A stretch of DNA of 64,000 nt, taken from Streptomyces sp. LUP47B (GTDB taxonomy: Bacteria > Actinomycetota > Actinomycetes > Streptomycetales > Streptomycetaceae). Position 1 is the first letter of the stretch. Every line of letters begins with the position of its first letter. The notes under the pieces are model-generated. The model searched no databases and was not told the DNA's origin. It saw only the letters and a program-made list of their open reading frames with translations. Both the position numbers and the translations under genes were made by a program. Below are positions 9,110 through 17,341 of the stretch, one piece after another. The DNA is taken from contig NZ_MJAH01000021.1 in the NCBI RefSeq assembly GCF_001746295.1, positions 1 through 64,000 of the forward strand, read 5' to 3'.

Positions 9110-9943
9110 TCAGCCGGCGGCGAGTGCCTGTACGCGGTCCAGGGCGCCGTTGAACCGGTCGTGGTCGCCGACCGTCGGGCCGGAGGAGGTGTACTGCCAC
9201 ATGGTGTACGAGCTCCAGCCGGCCGGGAGGGTGCCCGCCGTCGAGGCGTACCGGGCGATCCACAGCGGGTTGGCGGAGAAGCCGCCGTAGTTTCCGGTGC
9301 ACTGGGTCCACCAGTTGGTGGCCGTGTAGATGACGGCGTTGCGGCCGGTGCGCGCCTTGTACTGGTTCAGGAAGTCGCGGATCCAGGTGACCATCGCGCT
9401 CTGCGACTTGCCGAAGCAGGCGTCGCCGTACGGGTTCCATTCGATGTCGAGGGTGCCGGGCAGTGTCCTGTTGTCCCGGTACCAGCCGCCGCCGCTGTCG
9501 ACGAAGTAGTCGGCCTGCGTCGCGCCGCTGCTGGTGTCCGGGGTGGCGAAGTGATAGGCGCCGCGGATCATGCCGACGTCGTGGGAGCCGTTGTACTGCT
9601 GGCTGAAGGAGGGATTCGTGTAGTACGTCCCCTCGCTCGCCTTGGTGTACGCCCAGCGCACCCCGCTGTTCCACAGGGTCGACCAGGAGACGTTGCCCTG
9701 GTAGCTGGCGACGTCGACGCCCTCCGCCTGGGTGGCACGGGTACCGGCGGGCAGACCGTCCTGGCCGTCATGCGCTACGACGCCCATTCCCATGTGGGCG
9801 GAGCCGCGGGCCGGGGTGGCGGTGGCCTCGGGGGATTCGGCGGCCGGGGCGGCGGCCGGGTGGAGCAGGGCGAACGCGGTGAGCAGGAGTGCGACGACGA
9901 AGAGGCGTCGGGGACGTATCGGTCCGGGTCTGTGCACGGGCAT
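9110..9943 (-). CDS. Secreted GH25 lysozyme (N,O-diacetylmuramidase)
   Basis: A 277-residue exported muramidase. The N-terminus MPVHRPGPIRPRRLFVVALL begins a Sec signal peptide ending near the alanine-rich PAAAPAAES. The mature protein carries GH25 signatures: EGVDVASYQGNVSW at the first beta strand, VRWAYTKASEGTYY, GMIRGAYHFA, LPGTLDIEWNPYG containing the catalytic DxE, and a C-terminal MWQYTSSG. It cleaves peptidoglycan beta-1,4 bonds outside the cell, like cellosyl-type lysozymes. The start is supported by GGAGG seven bases upstream. It is divergent from a MarR regulator, which could control it, but no operator was identified. Confidence 0.93.
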   Translation of the reverse strand: MPVHRPGPIRPRRLFVVALLLTAFALLHPAAAPAAESPEATATPARGSAHMGMGVVAHDGQDGLPAGTRATQAEGVDVASYQGNVSWSTLWNSGVRWAYTKASEGTYYTNPSFSQQYNGSHDVGMIRGAYHFATPDTSSGATQADYFVDSGGGWYRDNRTLPGTLDIEWNPYGDACFGKSQSAMVTWIRDFLNQYKARTGRNAVIYTATNWWTQCTGNYGGFSANPLWIARYASTAGTLPAGWSSYTMWQYTSSGPTVGDHDRFNGALDRVQALAAG

Positions 9944-10178
9944 GGCGTGCCTCCGAAGGCTCGGTGATGCTCGGTTGGGGGAACACGGGACGGCCGTGCC
10001 GGGCTGGCGTGAGCATGCCAGCCGCTGCTCGGCCAAGACGCTTCGTACGACGACGAGGGGTGGGAAGCGGGACCGGCGGCTGCCGTTGGTCCAGCCCTGC
10101 GAAATACTTACGGAGCCGCGGTGATGGCGCAATTTGGCGGAAACCTTCACGACCGGGATATCCAAGGCAGGGGCTGAC

Positions 10179-10673
10179 GTGCACGAAGACGGAAACGGTG
10201 GCGGGAGCCTGGGCGGGGCCGACGTGGCGCCGCACGGTGTGGACCAGCCCGGATTCCTCGCGCTGGAACGTGAGTTGACCGTCCTGCTGCGCCGCGCCCG
10301 GGCCAACCAGGGTGAGATGGCCCGCGAGGTCCATCCCGACCTGGAGTCTGCGGCCTACGGCCTGCTCGTCCGTCTGGATGAATGCGGCCGTCAGCGCGCC
10401 ACGGAACTGGCCGCCTACATCGGCGTCGGCAAGGCCACGATGTCCCGCCAGCTGCGTGCCCTGGAGGACCTGGGCCTCGTCGCCCGCGCACCCGACCCGG
10501 CGGACGGCCGGGCCTGGCTCGTCGACCTCACGGAGGAGGGCCGCTCCCGGGTACAGCGGGTCCGCGACGCCCGCCGGGCCCGGTACGCGGGCCGGCTGGC
10601 GCACTGGGACCCGGGAGAGGTCACCGAACTGGCGCGACTGCTGCACCAGCTGAACCGCGGCATGGAGAAGTAG
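10179..10673 (+). CDS. MarR-family transcriptional regulator
   Basis: A winged-helix regulator with the recognition helix region CGRQRATELAAYIGVGKATM followed by SRQLRALEDLGLVAR, the wing APDPADGRAWLVDLTEEG and a C-terminal dimerisation helix ending HQLNRGMEK. The GTG at 10179 is preferred because GCAGGGG lies about eight bases upstream; an in-frame TTG at 10134 is possible. The gene is divergent from the secreted lysozyme gene, the usual arrangement for a MarR regulator and its target, but the ligand is not predictable. Downstream is a 1.2-kb repeat region without genes. Confidence 0.88.
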   Translation: MHEDGNGGGSLGGADVAPHGVDQPGFLALERELTVLLRRARANQGEMAREVHPDLESAAYGLLVRLDECGRQRATELAAYIGVGKATMSRQLRALEDLGLVARAPDPADGRAWLVDLTEEGRSRVQRVRDARRARYAGRLAHWDPGEVTELARLLHQLNRGMEK

Positions 10674-11044
10674 TCCGCCGCCGGTTGCCGTGGGTTGAGT
10701 GGCCGACGGGGAGCTCGACGGCGGACGGACGGCCGTACGGGGTACTCGGCGACGCGGACCGGAAGCCCGCCGTCCGACAGGTCGTGTCGTCGCGGATCAG
10801 CCCCTGGCCGGGCCTCCCGAACCCCGCGTGAGGGCACGGCCGACAGCGGACAGCCCCGGGGGTGAGCCAACCGGCCGTCCGGGCGATCGCCCGGTTGGCG
10901 GTGAGGGCGGCGATCCGGGCGGGGCGAGGCGGGTGGCGCCGGGGGCCTCGGTGCGGGTGGCGAGGGCGGTGGCGGTGCCGCCGGGTGCTGTGCCGGAGCG
11001 GCCTCCGTAATCCGGACGAAAGACACGACCCGGTGCGTCGCTAG
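10674..11044. other. Gene-free stretch after the MarR gene
   Basis: No plausible gene. It contains an inverted repeat CCAACCGG (10867-10874) / CCGGTTGG (10891-10898) enclosing a smaller palindrome GGGCGATCGCCC, a possible late terminator for the MarR transcript. It then becomes very G-rich and leads into the tandem repeat array at 11045. Confidence 0.5.
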
Positions 11045-11630
11045 GAGTGGCAGCTCGCTGGCCTCGTCGTCCATCTCGGGGGACGTCACCGGGAAGGACG
11101 CGGGACCTTCCCGGTAGGCCGGGGCGCCCCGGTGTGTCCTCCGGAGTGGCAGCTCACGGTGGCGGGTCTGGTGACCATGTCGGCGCGCATCGCCGGGAGG
11201 AACCGCCGAACCTTCCTGGTCGGCCCGGGGTGCCCGGCGCATTGCCCAGGGGCTGTAGCTCATGGCGGCGGGCCTCATCGATCACCCCGTGGGGCATCGC
11301 CGGACTTGCCCGGACGACCCGGCAACGCCCCGCTGCGTCCTCAGGTGGCAGCTCACGGTGGCGGGTCTGGTGACCATGTCGGCGCGCATCGCCAGGAGGG
11401 ACCGCCGGACCTTCCCGGTCGGCTCGGGGGCGCCCCGGCGCATCGCCAAGAGTGGCAGCTCACGGCGGCAGGTGTCGTCGGCTGGGACTGCTCCGGACCC
11501 GGTTGGCCCGGGGCACCCCGGTGTGTCCTCAGGAGTGGCAGCTCACGGCGGCGGGTGCCGCCGGCAGGGACCGCCGGACCCGGTTGGCCCGGGGGCACCC
11601 CGTGCGTCGCCAAGAGCTGCAGCTCACGGC
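11045..11630. repeat. Degenerate tandem array, seven units of 81-107 bp
   Basis: A core related to GGAGTGGCAGCTCACGGCGG recurs with its CAGCTC at 11051, 11150, 11256 (as TAGCTC), 11349, 11456, 11539 and 11620, giving spacings of 99, 106, 93, 107, 83 and 81 bp. Most inter-core regions carry a GC hairpin of the form CCGGGGNGCCCCGG and then a TGTCCTC or ATCGCCAAG box before the next core. Two units share a longer block (GGGTCTGGTGACCATGTCGG). Reading frames across it have no ribosome sites and differ between units, so it is unlikely to be coding. Function unknown. Confidence 0.85.
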
Positions 11631-11755
11631 GGCGGGACTCGTCGGCCACCTAGGGGGGCGCCGGGAGGGGCCCCGGCCGGCACACGGCGTCCCGGGACGC
11701 CGGCTCGCGGATGTCTCCTCGGTGGTCGGCGCGGCCGGAGTTGCCGCGCAGACCC

Positions 11756-11933
11756 TCACAGTTCCGCGTACGCCACCGTCGCGTCGTCGTGGTGACGGCG
11801 GGGCTCCTCGGCGGTCGGCGCTGCCGGGATTGTCGCGCTGCCTCTCACAGTTCCGCGTACGCCACCGTCGCGTCGTCGTGGTGACGGCGGGGCTCCTCGG
11901 CGGTCGGCGCTGCCGGGATTGTCGCGCTGCCTC
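11756..11933 (-). repeat. Two identical 89-bp direct repeats duplicating the end of the PP2C gene
   Basis: Bases 11756-11844 and 11845-11933 are identical by eye. Read on the minus strand, each unit is about 54 bases of spacer followed by a copy of the last dozen codons of the adjacent gene, ending DDATVAYAEL and TGA. The gene itself ends DDATVVYAEL. A third, diverged spacer copy lies at about 11710-11755. Because 89 is not a multiple of three, successive tails fall in different frames. Confidence 0.9.
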
Positions 11934-12737
11934 TCACAGCTCCGCGTACACCACCGTCGCGTCGTCGTGGGTCTTGCTGCGGCGTAGATGTGTCCGGGTC
12001 TCCGCGTCCGCCCGCTCCAGGTTCCGGACGTGGTCCACCAGTGTCTGCGCGCCCTCCTTGCGGACGAGGCTGAGGCAGTCTCCCCAGCCGCCCTCGTGGA
12101 ACTTCTCCACCCAGCGGGTCGCCCCGTCCGTCAGGGCCACCAGGGTGCGTACCGCCGATCGGGGCAGCACCCCCGTCACCGCGCGCCCCGCCACCGACGG
12201 GTCGGCCGCCGCCGTGAAGAAGCCGCCCTCCTTGTTGCGGAGGGTGGCGTCGATCAGGGCGTCCGTGGCCAGGGAGGTGCGGGGGAGGCGGGAGAGGCGG
12301 TCGTCCAGGACGGCCGTGACCGTGCCGTCGGGTGCCTCCACGAGCAGCGCCGAGTCCGACAGGACCAGGTACTCGACCGTCTGCGGGGACCACCGCGCCA
12401 TCACCACCGTCGCCTGCGGTGTCCGCGGGTGAGAAAGGTCACAACCTTCACCATGTGTCTCCGCTGTGCGCGCGATGGCCCGGGACAGCACCTCGGCCAG
12501 GGGAACATCCATGAGCGAAACGGCCAGTTCGGTCAGCGCCCCGCCGAGACGGGCCGTGAACCAGGGGACGGAATGCAGACAGCCCGTCGGGCCGGCGGGC
12601 GGGGTGACCCCGTCGAGGGCGATCAGTACGCCGCCCTTTCCGGAAGCGGGCAGTGCGACGCTCGCGAAGTCCTCGTTGGGGCGGTTTACATCACCAGGTT
12701 CCGAGACAAGTTCCGTACGCATTCGGCCAGTCTGCAC
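11934..12737 (-). CDS. PP2C-like protein phosphatase domain protein
   Basis: A 267-residue protein with PPM/PP2C-type landmarks: VNRPNEDFASV near the N-terminus (the D binding metal ions), GGVLIALDGVTPP, QTVEYLVLSDSALLVE, TLVALTDGATRW and the terminal DDATVVYAEL, which carries the last metal-binding aspartates. Some family positions differ from classical PP2C (for example ALDGVTPP instead of a DGMGG motif), so activity is not assured. The GTG at 12735-12737 is used because GGAGG lies just upstream; ATG 12720-12722 is an alternative without a ribosome site. It is divergent from the conservon, and its 3' end is tandemly duplicated downstream. Confidence 0.72.
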   Translation of the reverse strand: MQTGRMRTELVSEPGDVNRPNEDFASVALPASGKGGVLIALDGVTPPAGPTGCLHSVPWFTARLGGALTELAVSLMDVPLAEVLSRAIARTAETHGEGCDLSHPRTPQATVVMARWSPQTVEYLVLSDSALLVEAPDGTVTAVLDDRLSRLPRTSLATDALIDATLRNKEGGFFTAAADPSVAGRAVTGVLPRSAVRTLVALTDGATRWVEKFHEGGWGDCLSLVRKEGAQTLVDHVRNLERADAETRTHLRRSKTHDDATVVYAEL

Positions 12738-13061
12738 GAGCCCTCCACAAGCTTCGCCAAAGGGCGGCAACAGCCGCGGAATTGACGCACTCGCGCAGGT
12801 CAGTCGCCAGGTTTGGGGTGGAATGGTTCACTCCGGGCAGGCGTAGCGGCGAATATTGCCATCGGTCTTCGCCGACGTCCAACCGGCCTGCCGTACAAGG
12901 TCCGTGCGCGTGCCGCAGGAACTTGCCCGCCAACTCCCCTCCGGGGTTCACTCCTTCGGGTGGCGGCTCAGGCGATGTGCGGCCACCGCCCACCGGCGCT
13001 GGGAGGGTCGGGAACCGTACCCCGGTGTGCACAGCAGTTGACGGAGCGTCACCCCGGGCCC
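12738..13061. other. Intergenic region between divergent PP2C-like gene and cvnA
   Basis: No gene is seen. It must hold both promoters. A TTGACG hexamer (12783-12788) could be a plus-strand -35 box, but a clear -10 was not found. The decamer GGTTCACTCC occurs twice, at 12825-12834 and 12945-12954, 120 bp apart, and may be a regulator site or chance. Confidence 0.4.
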
Positions 13062-15779
13062 ATGGGTATCACGAGTTCAGGAATGCGAGCAGCGGTGCAG
13101 AAGACGCGGCCTCGTCGCACAGGCAAGCAGACGGCCTCCGGCAACGGCGGGGAGCGCACACCCGCCACGCCCGGCGCCCCCGAGACCCCCGTCGGCAAGG
13201 GCCGCCCCACCCACGTCCGCACCCGGCTGATCCTCGCCGTCGCCGTCGTGGCCGCCGCCGTCGCCGGAGCCGGCGTCCCCTCGCTCGTCACCGCCTCCGG
13301 GGAGCTCCACGACTCCCAGGACCTGGTGACGTTCGCCGAGCAGACCCAGGACGCCCTCGACCTCGCCCACTCGCTCGCCGACGAACGCGACGAGGTCACC
13401 TCCTACATCGCGGCCGGACGGCCCGGGGCGAAGGCGCCCGGCGAGCAGTCGAGCGCCCGCGTCGACCGCCAGGTCGAGGAACTGCGCGCCCACACCGACC
13501 TGTCCACGGGCCTGCGCGGCGACCTCGACGACATCGCCGCCGTACGACGCTCCGCGCTCACCGGCAAGAGCACCGCCATCGAGGCGCACAACGCCTACTC
13601 CGCCGCCATCACCGAGCTGCACCGGCTCGCCGAGGAACTGGCCGAGAGGATGCCGTCCCGCGCGGGCTCCGGCGCCTACGCCCTCGCCGAGCTGGACTCC
13701 GCCGTGCAGCAGGCCGCCGCCACCCGTGGACTGCTGCTCGCGGCGGTCAGCGTGCCGACGTCGACCGAGAGCGACTACGACCCGATCACCGGTCTGACGA
13801 CCACCAAGAAGGTCTCCTCGAAGGCCGACGCCGCTCAGCGCGACGCGCTCAGCGCCGCCGCCCAGCAGGCCCGGCTGCGTTCCGACGCGGCCCTCGCCGA
13901 CTTCCAGGACTCCGCGCCCGCCACCGCCAAGGCGCGCTACGACTCCACGGTCACCGGCCCCGAGGTCAACTCCGCCGACAAGTACCTCGCCGCCCTGACC
14001 GACCAGCCCACCCTCTCCGGCGGCGAACTCGGCACCAGCACCAGCAAGCTCGACGCGGCCCTCTCCGCCCGCGTCGACCTCATGCGCGGCGCCGAGTCCG
14101 CGCTCTTCGACCGCCGGGTCAAGGAGCTCGCCCAGCTGCGTGACGACGACGTCACCACGCTGGAGCTGCGTGTCGCGATCCTCGGCGCCCTGATGCTGCT
14201 GGCCGTCGGCATCGCCACCGCCATGGCCCGCACCCTCACCCGCCCCCTGTCCGTGCTGCGCCGCGGTTCCGCCCGGCTCGCCGGGGCCGAGGACCCGACC
14301 GCCGAGGAAGCGGTCTCCTTCACCGGCCGCAACGACGAGTTCGCTCAGGTCGTCCGCTCCGTCAACGCCCTGCACGCGCACACCGTCGCGCTCGCCGAGC
14401 GGATCAACACCCTGGAGTCCGACCGCAAGCACCTGGTCGGCCAGCGGCAGAAGATGGCGGACGCGCGCGAGCAGCTCAAGGGTGAACTCGCAGAGTCCGC
14501 AGCCCAGTTGGAGCGGCTGCGCACCACCATCGGCGCCACCTTCGTCAGCCTCGCGCTGCGCACCCTCGGCCTCGTGGAGCGGCAACTCGCCGTCATCGAG
14601 AGCCTGGAGGAGCGCGAGCAGGACCCGGACCGCCTGGCGACCCTCTTCAAGCTCGACCACTTCGCCACGGTCATGCGCCGCCACAGCGAGAACCTCCTCG
14701 TCCTGGCCGGCACGGAACACGTGCAGCAGAGCGCCGGGCCCGTCCCGCTCGTCGACGTCGTCCGCGCCGCGGTCAGCGAGATCGAGCGCTACGAGCGCGT
14801 CCGCATCGCCGCCCTGCCGCCGCACGCCCACGTGGCGGGTTTCGCCGCGGACGACCTCTCGCACCTGCTGGCCGAACTCATGGAGAACGCCACCGCGTTC
14901 TCCCCGCCAGACCTGCCCGTCGAGGTCTCCGGCTGGCTCCTGGAGAGCGGCGAGGTCATGCTCTCCGTGCAGGACGAGGGCATCGGCATGACCGCCGAGC
15001 GGATGACCACCCTCAACTCCCGCCTCGCCGAGTTCGATCCCGAGGCCGCGTACGAGTCGTACGACGAGGGTGACGAGGGACTCGGCCTGGGCCTGTACGT
15101 CGTGGCCCGGCTCGCCCACCGGCACGGTGTCCGGGTGCAGCTGCGCGAGCAGAAGCAGGGCGGGGTGGCCGCGGTGGTGGTCCTCCCGAAGTCCCTACTC
15201 ACCGCCGCGCCCACGTCCGCCGTGCCGGCCTCCGGCACCGGCCCGGTCACCGGCGCGCCCCACTCCCTCCCCGGCGCCGACGCGGAGGTCAACTCCAACG
15301 TCCTGAGCGGCCGTACGCAGAGCGGTGACCCCCTCGTGGACCTGGCCGAGAAGGCCGTACGCCACGCGGAGGCGGAGTCCCCCGCCGAGACGACGATGGT
15401 CCTGGCCCCGATCCCGGCACAGGGGGAGCCGGACCCCGTACCGGAGGAGCCGTCGGCACCCGGACCCACGGCCGCCGAGACCGAAGCCGCGACTGAACAC
15501 GCCCGCGCCGACGAGGAGCCCGTCACCGACAAGGGCCTCCCCAAGCGCACCCCCAAGATCACCGCACCCACCGTCCCGGCGCCCCGTCAACGGAACAGCT
15601 CCGTGGACGCCGACGCCCTCCGCCGCAGGCTGGGCGGCTTCCGCCGGGGGGCAGAGGCCGGATACCGGGACGTGGAAGCGGAGATCAAGGAACAGACCGG
15701 CGAGAGCAGACTGCCGGCGACGCACAGCACCGCATCCGAAGAAGCCACGGGGGGCACAGCCGAGGAGGCAAGCAGTTGA
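13062..15779 (+). CDS. cvnA: Conservon sensor-like histidine kinase CvnA
   Basis: A 905-residue membrane protein, first gene of a conservon. Basic N-terminus, transmembrane segment at about 55-75, a helical extracytoplasmic nitrate/nitrite-sensing-like domain (about 80-365), a second membrane segment at about 368-390, a HAMP region, a coiled helical segment, and an ATPase domain with LLAELMENATAFSPPD (about 600), QDEGIGMT (about 637) and GDEGLGLGLYVVARLA (about 670). The last 190 residues are low-complexity Pro/Glu/Ala. No standard H-box is visible, as in many CvnA proteins. ATG 13062 is the upstream choice; ATG 13083 is an alternative. The stop overlaps the start of cvnB. Confidence 0.9.
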   Translation: MGITSSGMRAAVQKTRPRRTGKQTASGNGGERTPATPGAPETPVGKGRPTHVRTRLILAVAVVAAAVAGAGVPSLVTASGELHDSQDLVTFAEQTQDALDLAHSLADERDEVTSYIAAGRPGAKAPGEQSSARVDRQVEELRAHTDLSTGLRGDLDDIAAVRRSALTGKSTAIEAHNAYSAAITELHRLAEELAERMPSRAGSGAYALAELDSAVQQAAATRGLLLAAVSVPTSTESDYDPITGLTTTKKVSSKADAAQRDALSAAAQQARLRSDAALADFQDSAPATAKARYDSTVTGPEVNSADKYLAALTDQPTLSGGELGTSTSKLDAALSARVDLMRGAESALFDRRVKELAQLRDDDVTTLELRVAILGALMLLAVGIATAMARTLTRPLSVLRRGSARLAGAEDPTAEEAVSFTGRNDEFAQVVRSVNALHAHTVALAERINTLESDRKHLVGQRQKMADAREQLKGELAESAAQLERLRTTIGATFVSLALRTLGLVERQLAVIESLEEREQDPDRLATLFKLDHFATVMRRHSENLLVLAGTEHVQQSAGPVPLVDVVRAAVSEIERYERVRIAALPPHAHVAGFAADDLSHLLAELMENATAFSPPDLPVEVSGWLLESGEVMLSVQDEGIGMTAERMTTLNSRLAEFDPEAAYESYDEGDEGLGLGLYVVARLAHRHGVRVQLREQKQGGVAAVVVLPKSLLTAAPTSAVPASGTGPVTGAPHSLPGADAEVNSNVLSGRTQSGDPLVDLAEKAVRHAEAESPAETTMVLAPIPAQGEPDPVPEEPSAPGPTAAETEAATEHARADEEPVTDKGLPKRTPKITAPTVPAPRQRNSSVDADALRRRLGGFRRGAEAGYRDVEAEIKEQTGESRLPATHSTASEEATGGTAEEASS

Positions 15780-16279
15780 CCGCGCCCAGTACCTTCGGAC
15801 TGAGTCGTGAAGCACGCAATCTCCACTTCCTGCTGACCAACCTCGTCGAGGAGGTCCCCGGCGTCCAGTCCGTCGCCGTGGTCTCCTCCGACGGACTGCT
15901 CCTGCTCTCCTCCGACGCCGAGCGGAACGCCGAGGCCCGCGAGGCCCGCGAGGCGAAACCCTCCGGCCCGCGCGGCTCGTCCGCCGACCTCGCGACCGTC
16001 GTCTCCGGCATCGGCAGCCTCACCCTGGGCGCCGCGAAGCTCATGGACTTCGGGGCGACCAAGCACACCATGATCGCGATGGACGACGGCAGCCTGTTCG
16101 TGATGTCGATCAGCGACGGTTCGCTGCTCGGTGTGCACGGCTCCGCCGACTGCGACATGAGCGTGGTGGCGTACCACATGGCGCTGTTCGTCGGCCGCGC
16201 GGGACACGTCCTGACCCCCGAACTCCGCAGCGAGCTGCGCCAGTCGCTGGAGAACGACGAGACAGGGAGCGTCCGATGA
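15776..16279 (+). CDS. cvnB: Conservon roadblock/LC7 protein CvnB
   Basis: A 167-residue roadblock/LC7-fold protein: LHFLLTNLVEEVPGVQSVAV, VVSSDGLLLLSSD, MIAMDDGSLFVMSISDGSLL and VAYHMALFVGRAGHVLTP match the conservon roadblock family. Such proteins dimerise and modulate small GTPases, here presumably CvnD. It starts with TTG (15776-15778), which overlaps the cvnA stop, and ends overlapping cvnC by four bases (ATGA), so the set is translationally coupled. Cytoplasmic, expected at the membrane with CvnA. Confidence 0.93.
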   Translation: MTAPSTFGLSREARNLHFLLTNLVEEVPGVQSVAVVSSDGLLLLSSDAERNAEAREAREAKPSGPRGSSADLATVVSGIGSLTLGAAKLMDFGATKHTMIAMDDGSLFVMSISDGSLLGVHGSADCDMSVVAYHMALFVGRAGHVLTPELRSELRQSLENDETGSVR

Positions 16280-16689
16280 CGAACAGGCCCGGGCTCCCGG
16301 TCCGCGGCGGTGACCGCAAGGCCGCCCGGGTACGGCCGTACTCGCTCACCGGCGGCCGTACCCGCTTCGGCCATGTCCTCCTCGTGGAGACCTTCGTGGC
16401 GAGCACGGCGGCCCTCGAAGCCGCCGAGGAGCGCAAGGAGCTCACCAACGGCTCGCTGAGGTCGGTCATGCCGGAGCTGCGGGCCATCGTCGAACTGTGC
16501 CGCCGGATGCGCACGGTGGCCGAGATCGCCGCGCTGCTGAAGATGCCGCTCGGCGTGGTCCGGGTGCTCCTCAGCGACCTCGCGGACCAGGGAAAGATCC
16601 GTGTGTACGGCACCGGGACCGGTCACGGTACGGGCCGTCCCGACCGCGCTCTGCTGGAAAGGGTGCTGAGTGGACTCCGTCGTCTCTGA
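16276..16689 (+). CDS. cvnC: Conservon DUF742 protein CvnC
   Basis: A 137-residue DUF742 protein. The segment VRPYSLTGGRTRFGHVLLVE, then LRAIVELCRRMRTVAEIAAL and MPLGVVRVLLSDLADQGKIR, is diagnostic and suggests a winged-helix-like fold. DUF742 proteins form the third component of conservons, whose products are thought to assemble into a membrane complex resembling a G-protein system. It starts by ATGA overlap with cvnB and overlaps the start of cvnD by 20 bases. Confidence 0.93.
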   Translation: MTNRPGLPVRGGDRKAARVRPYSLTGGRTRFGHVLLVETFVASTAALEAAEERKELTNGSLRSVMPELRAIVELCRRMRTVAEIAALLKMPLGVVRVLLSDLADQGKIRVYGTGTGHGTGRPDRALLERVLSGLRRL

Positions 16690-17326
16690 CGCCGCCGCCT
16701 CCCAGGCGTTCGGCGTCACCCCGTTCGTCGATGTCGAGACCGACGACAACCTCAGGTCCTGGCAGACGGACCGCACCCGGGCCCCCATCGCCACGAAGAT
16801 AGTCGTGGCCGGCGGCTTCGGCGTCGGCAAGACCACCCTCGTCGGCACCGTCTCGGAGATCGAGCCCCTCCAGACGGAGGCGCTGATGACCGAGGCCAGC
16901 GAGCAGGTCGACGACCTCACCGGCACCCCGGAGAAGGTCACCACCACCGTGGCCATGGACTACGGCCGCATCACGCTCGACGACGACCTGGTCCTGTACC
17001 TCTTCGGCACGCCGGGCCAGGAGCGCTTCTGGTTCATGTGGGACGACCTGGTGCGGGGCGCGATAGGCGCCGTCGTCCTGGCGGACACCCGCCGCCTCAA
17101 GGACTCCTTCCCCGCCCTCGACTACTTCGAGAGCTGCGGACTGCCGTACATCGTCGCGGTCAACCACTTCGACGGCAGTGCTCGCTTCGAACCGGAGGAC
17201 GTGCGAGAGGCGTTGACGATCCCCGCCCACATACCTGTCATGATCATGGACGCGCGACGGAAGATCTCGGTGATCGAGACGCTCCTGTCCCTGGTCGGCC
17301 ACGCACTGGACGTCACCCCCGAGTAG
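16670..17326 (+). CDS. cvnD: Conservon small GTPase CvnD
   Basis: A 218-residue Ras-like GTP-binding protein: P-loop VVAGGFGVGKTTLVGTVSEI, switch II region LFGTPGQERFWFMWDDLV, and an NHFD motif in VAVNHFDGSARF replacing the NKxD specificity motif. The TPGQERF element is well conserved. It is the last gene of the four-gene conservon, starting inside cvnC. A 15-base gap separates it from the FAD monooxygenase gene, which probably belongs to the same transcript. Conservon GTPases act in signal transduction affecting development and antibiotic production in Streptomyces. Confidence 0.94.
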   Translation: MDSVVSDAAASQAFGVTPFVDVETDDNLRSWQTDRTRAPIATKIVVAGGFGVGKTTLVGTVSEIEPLQTEALMTEASEQVDDLTGTPEKVTTTVAMDYGRITLDDDLVLYLFGTPGQERFWFMWDDLVRGAIGAVVLADTRRLKDSFPALDYFESCGLPYIVAVNHFDGSARFEPEDVREALTIPAHIPVMIMDARRKISVIETLLSLVGHALDVTPE

Positions 17327-17341
17327 GAGAACAGCCCCCGC

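Noticed and set aside
11132..11795. Overlapping plus-strand frames in the 11-kb repeat array
   Set aside because: Frames cross repeat units in different registers, lack ribosome sites and have no recognisable protein pattern.
10674..11933. CRISPR-like array
   Set aside because: Repeats are long, degenerate and irregularly spaced, with related rather than unique spacers, and no cas genes are near.
12813..13061. Extended N-terminus for cvnA
   Set aside because: The extension is not CvnA-like and covers the divergent promoter region.
13077..15125. Long minus-strand reading frame opposite cvnA
   Set aside because: Glycine/valine-rich shadow without motifs; cvnA is clearly the gene.
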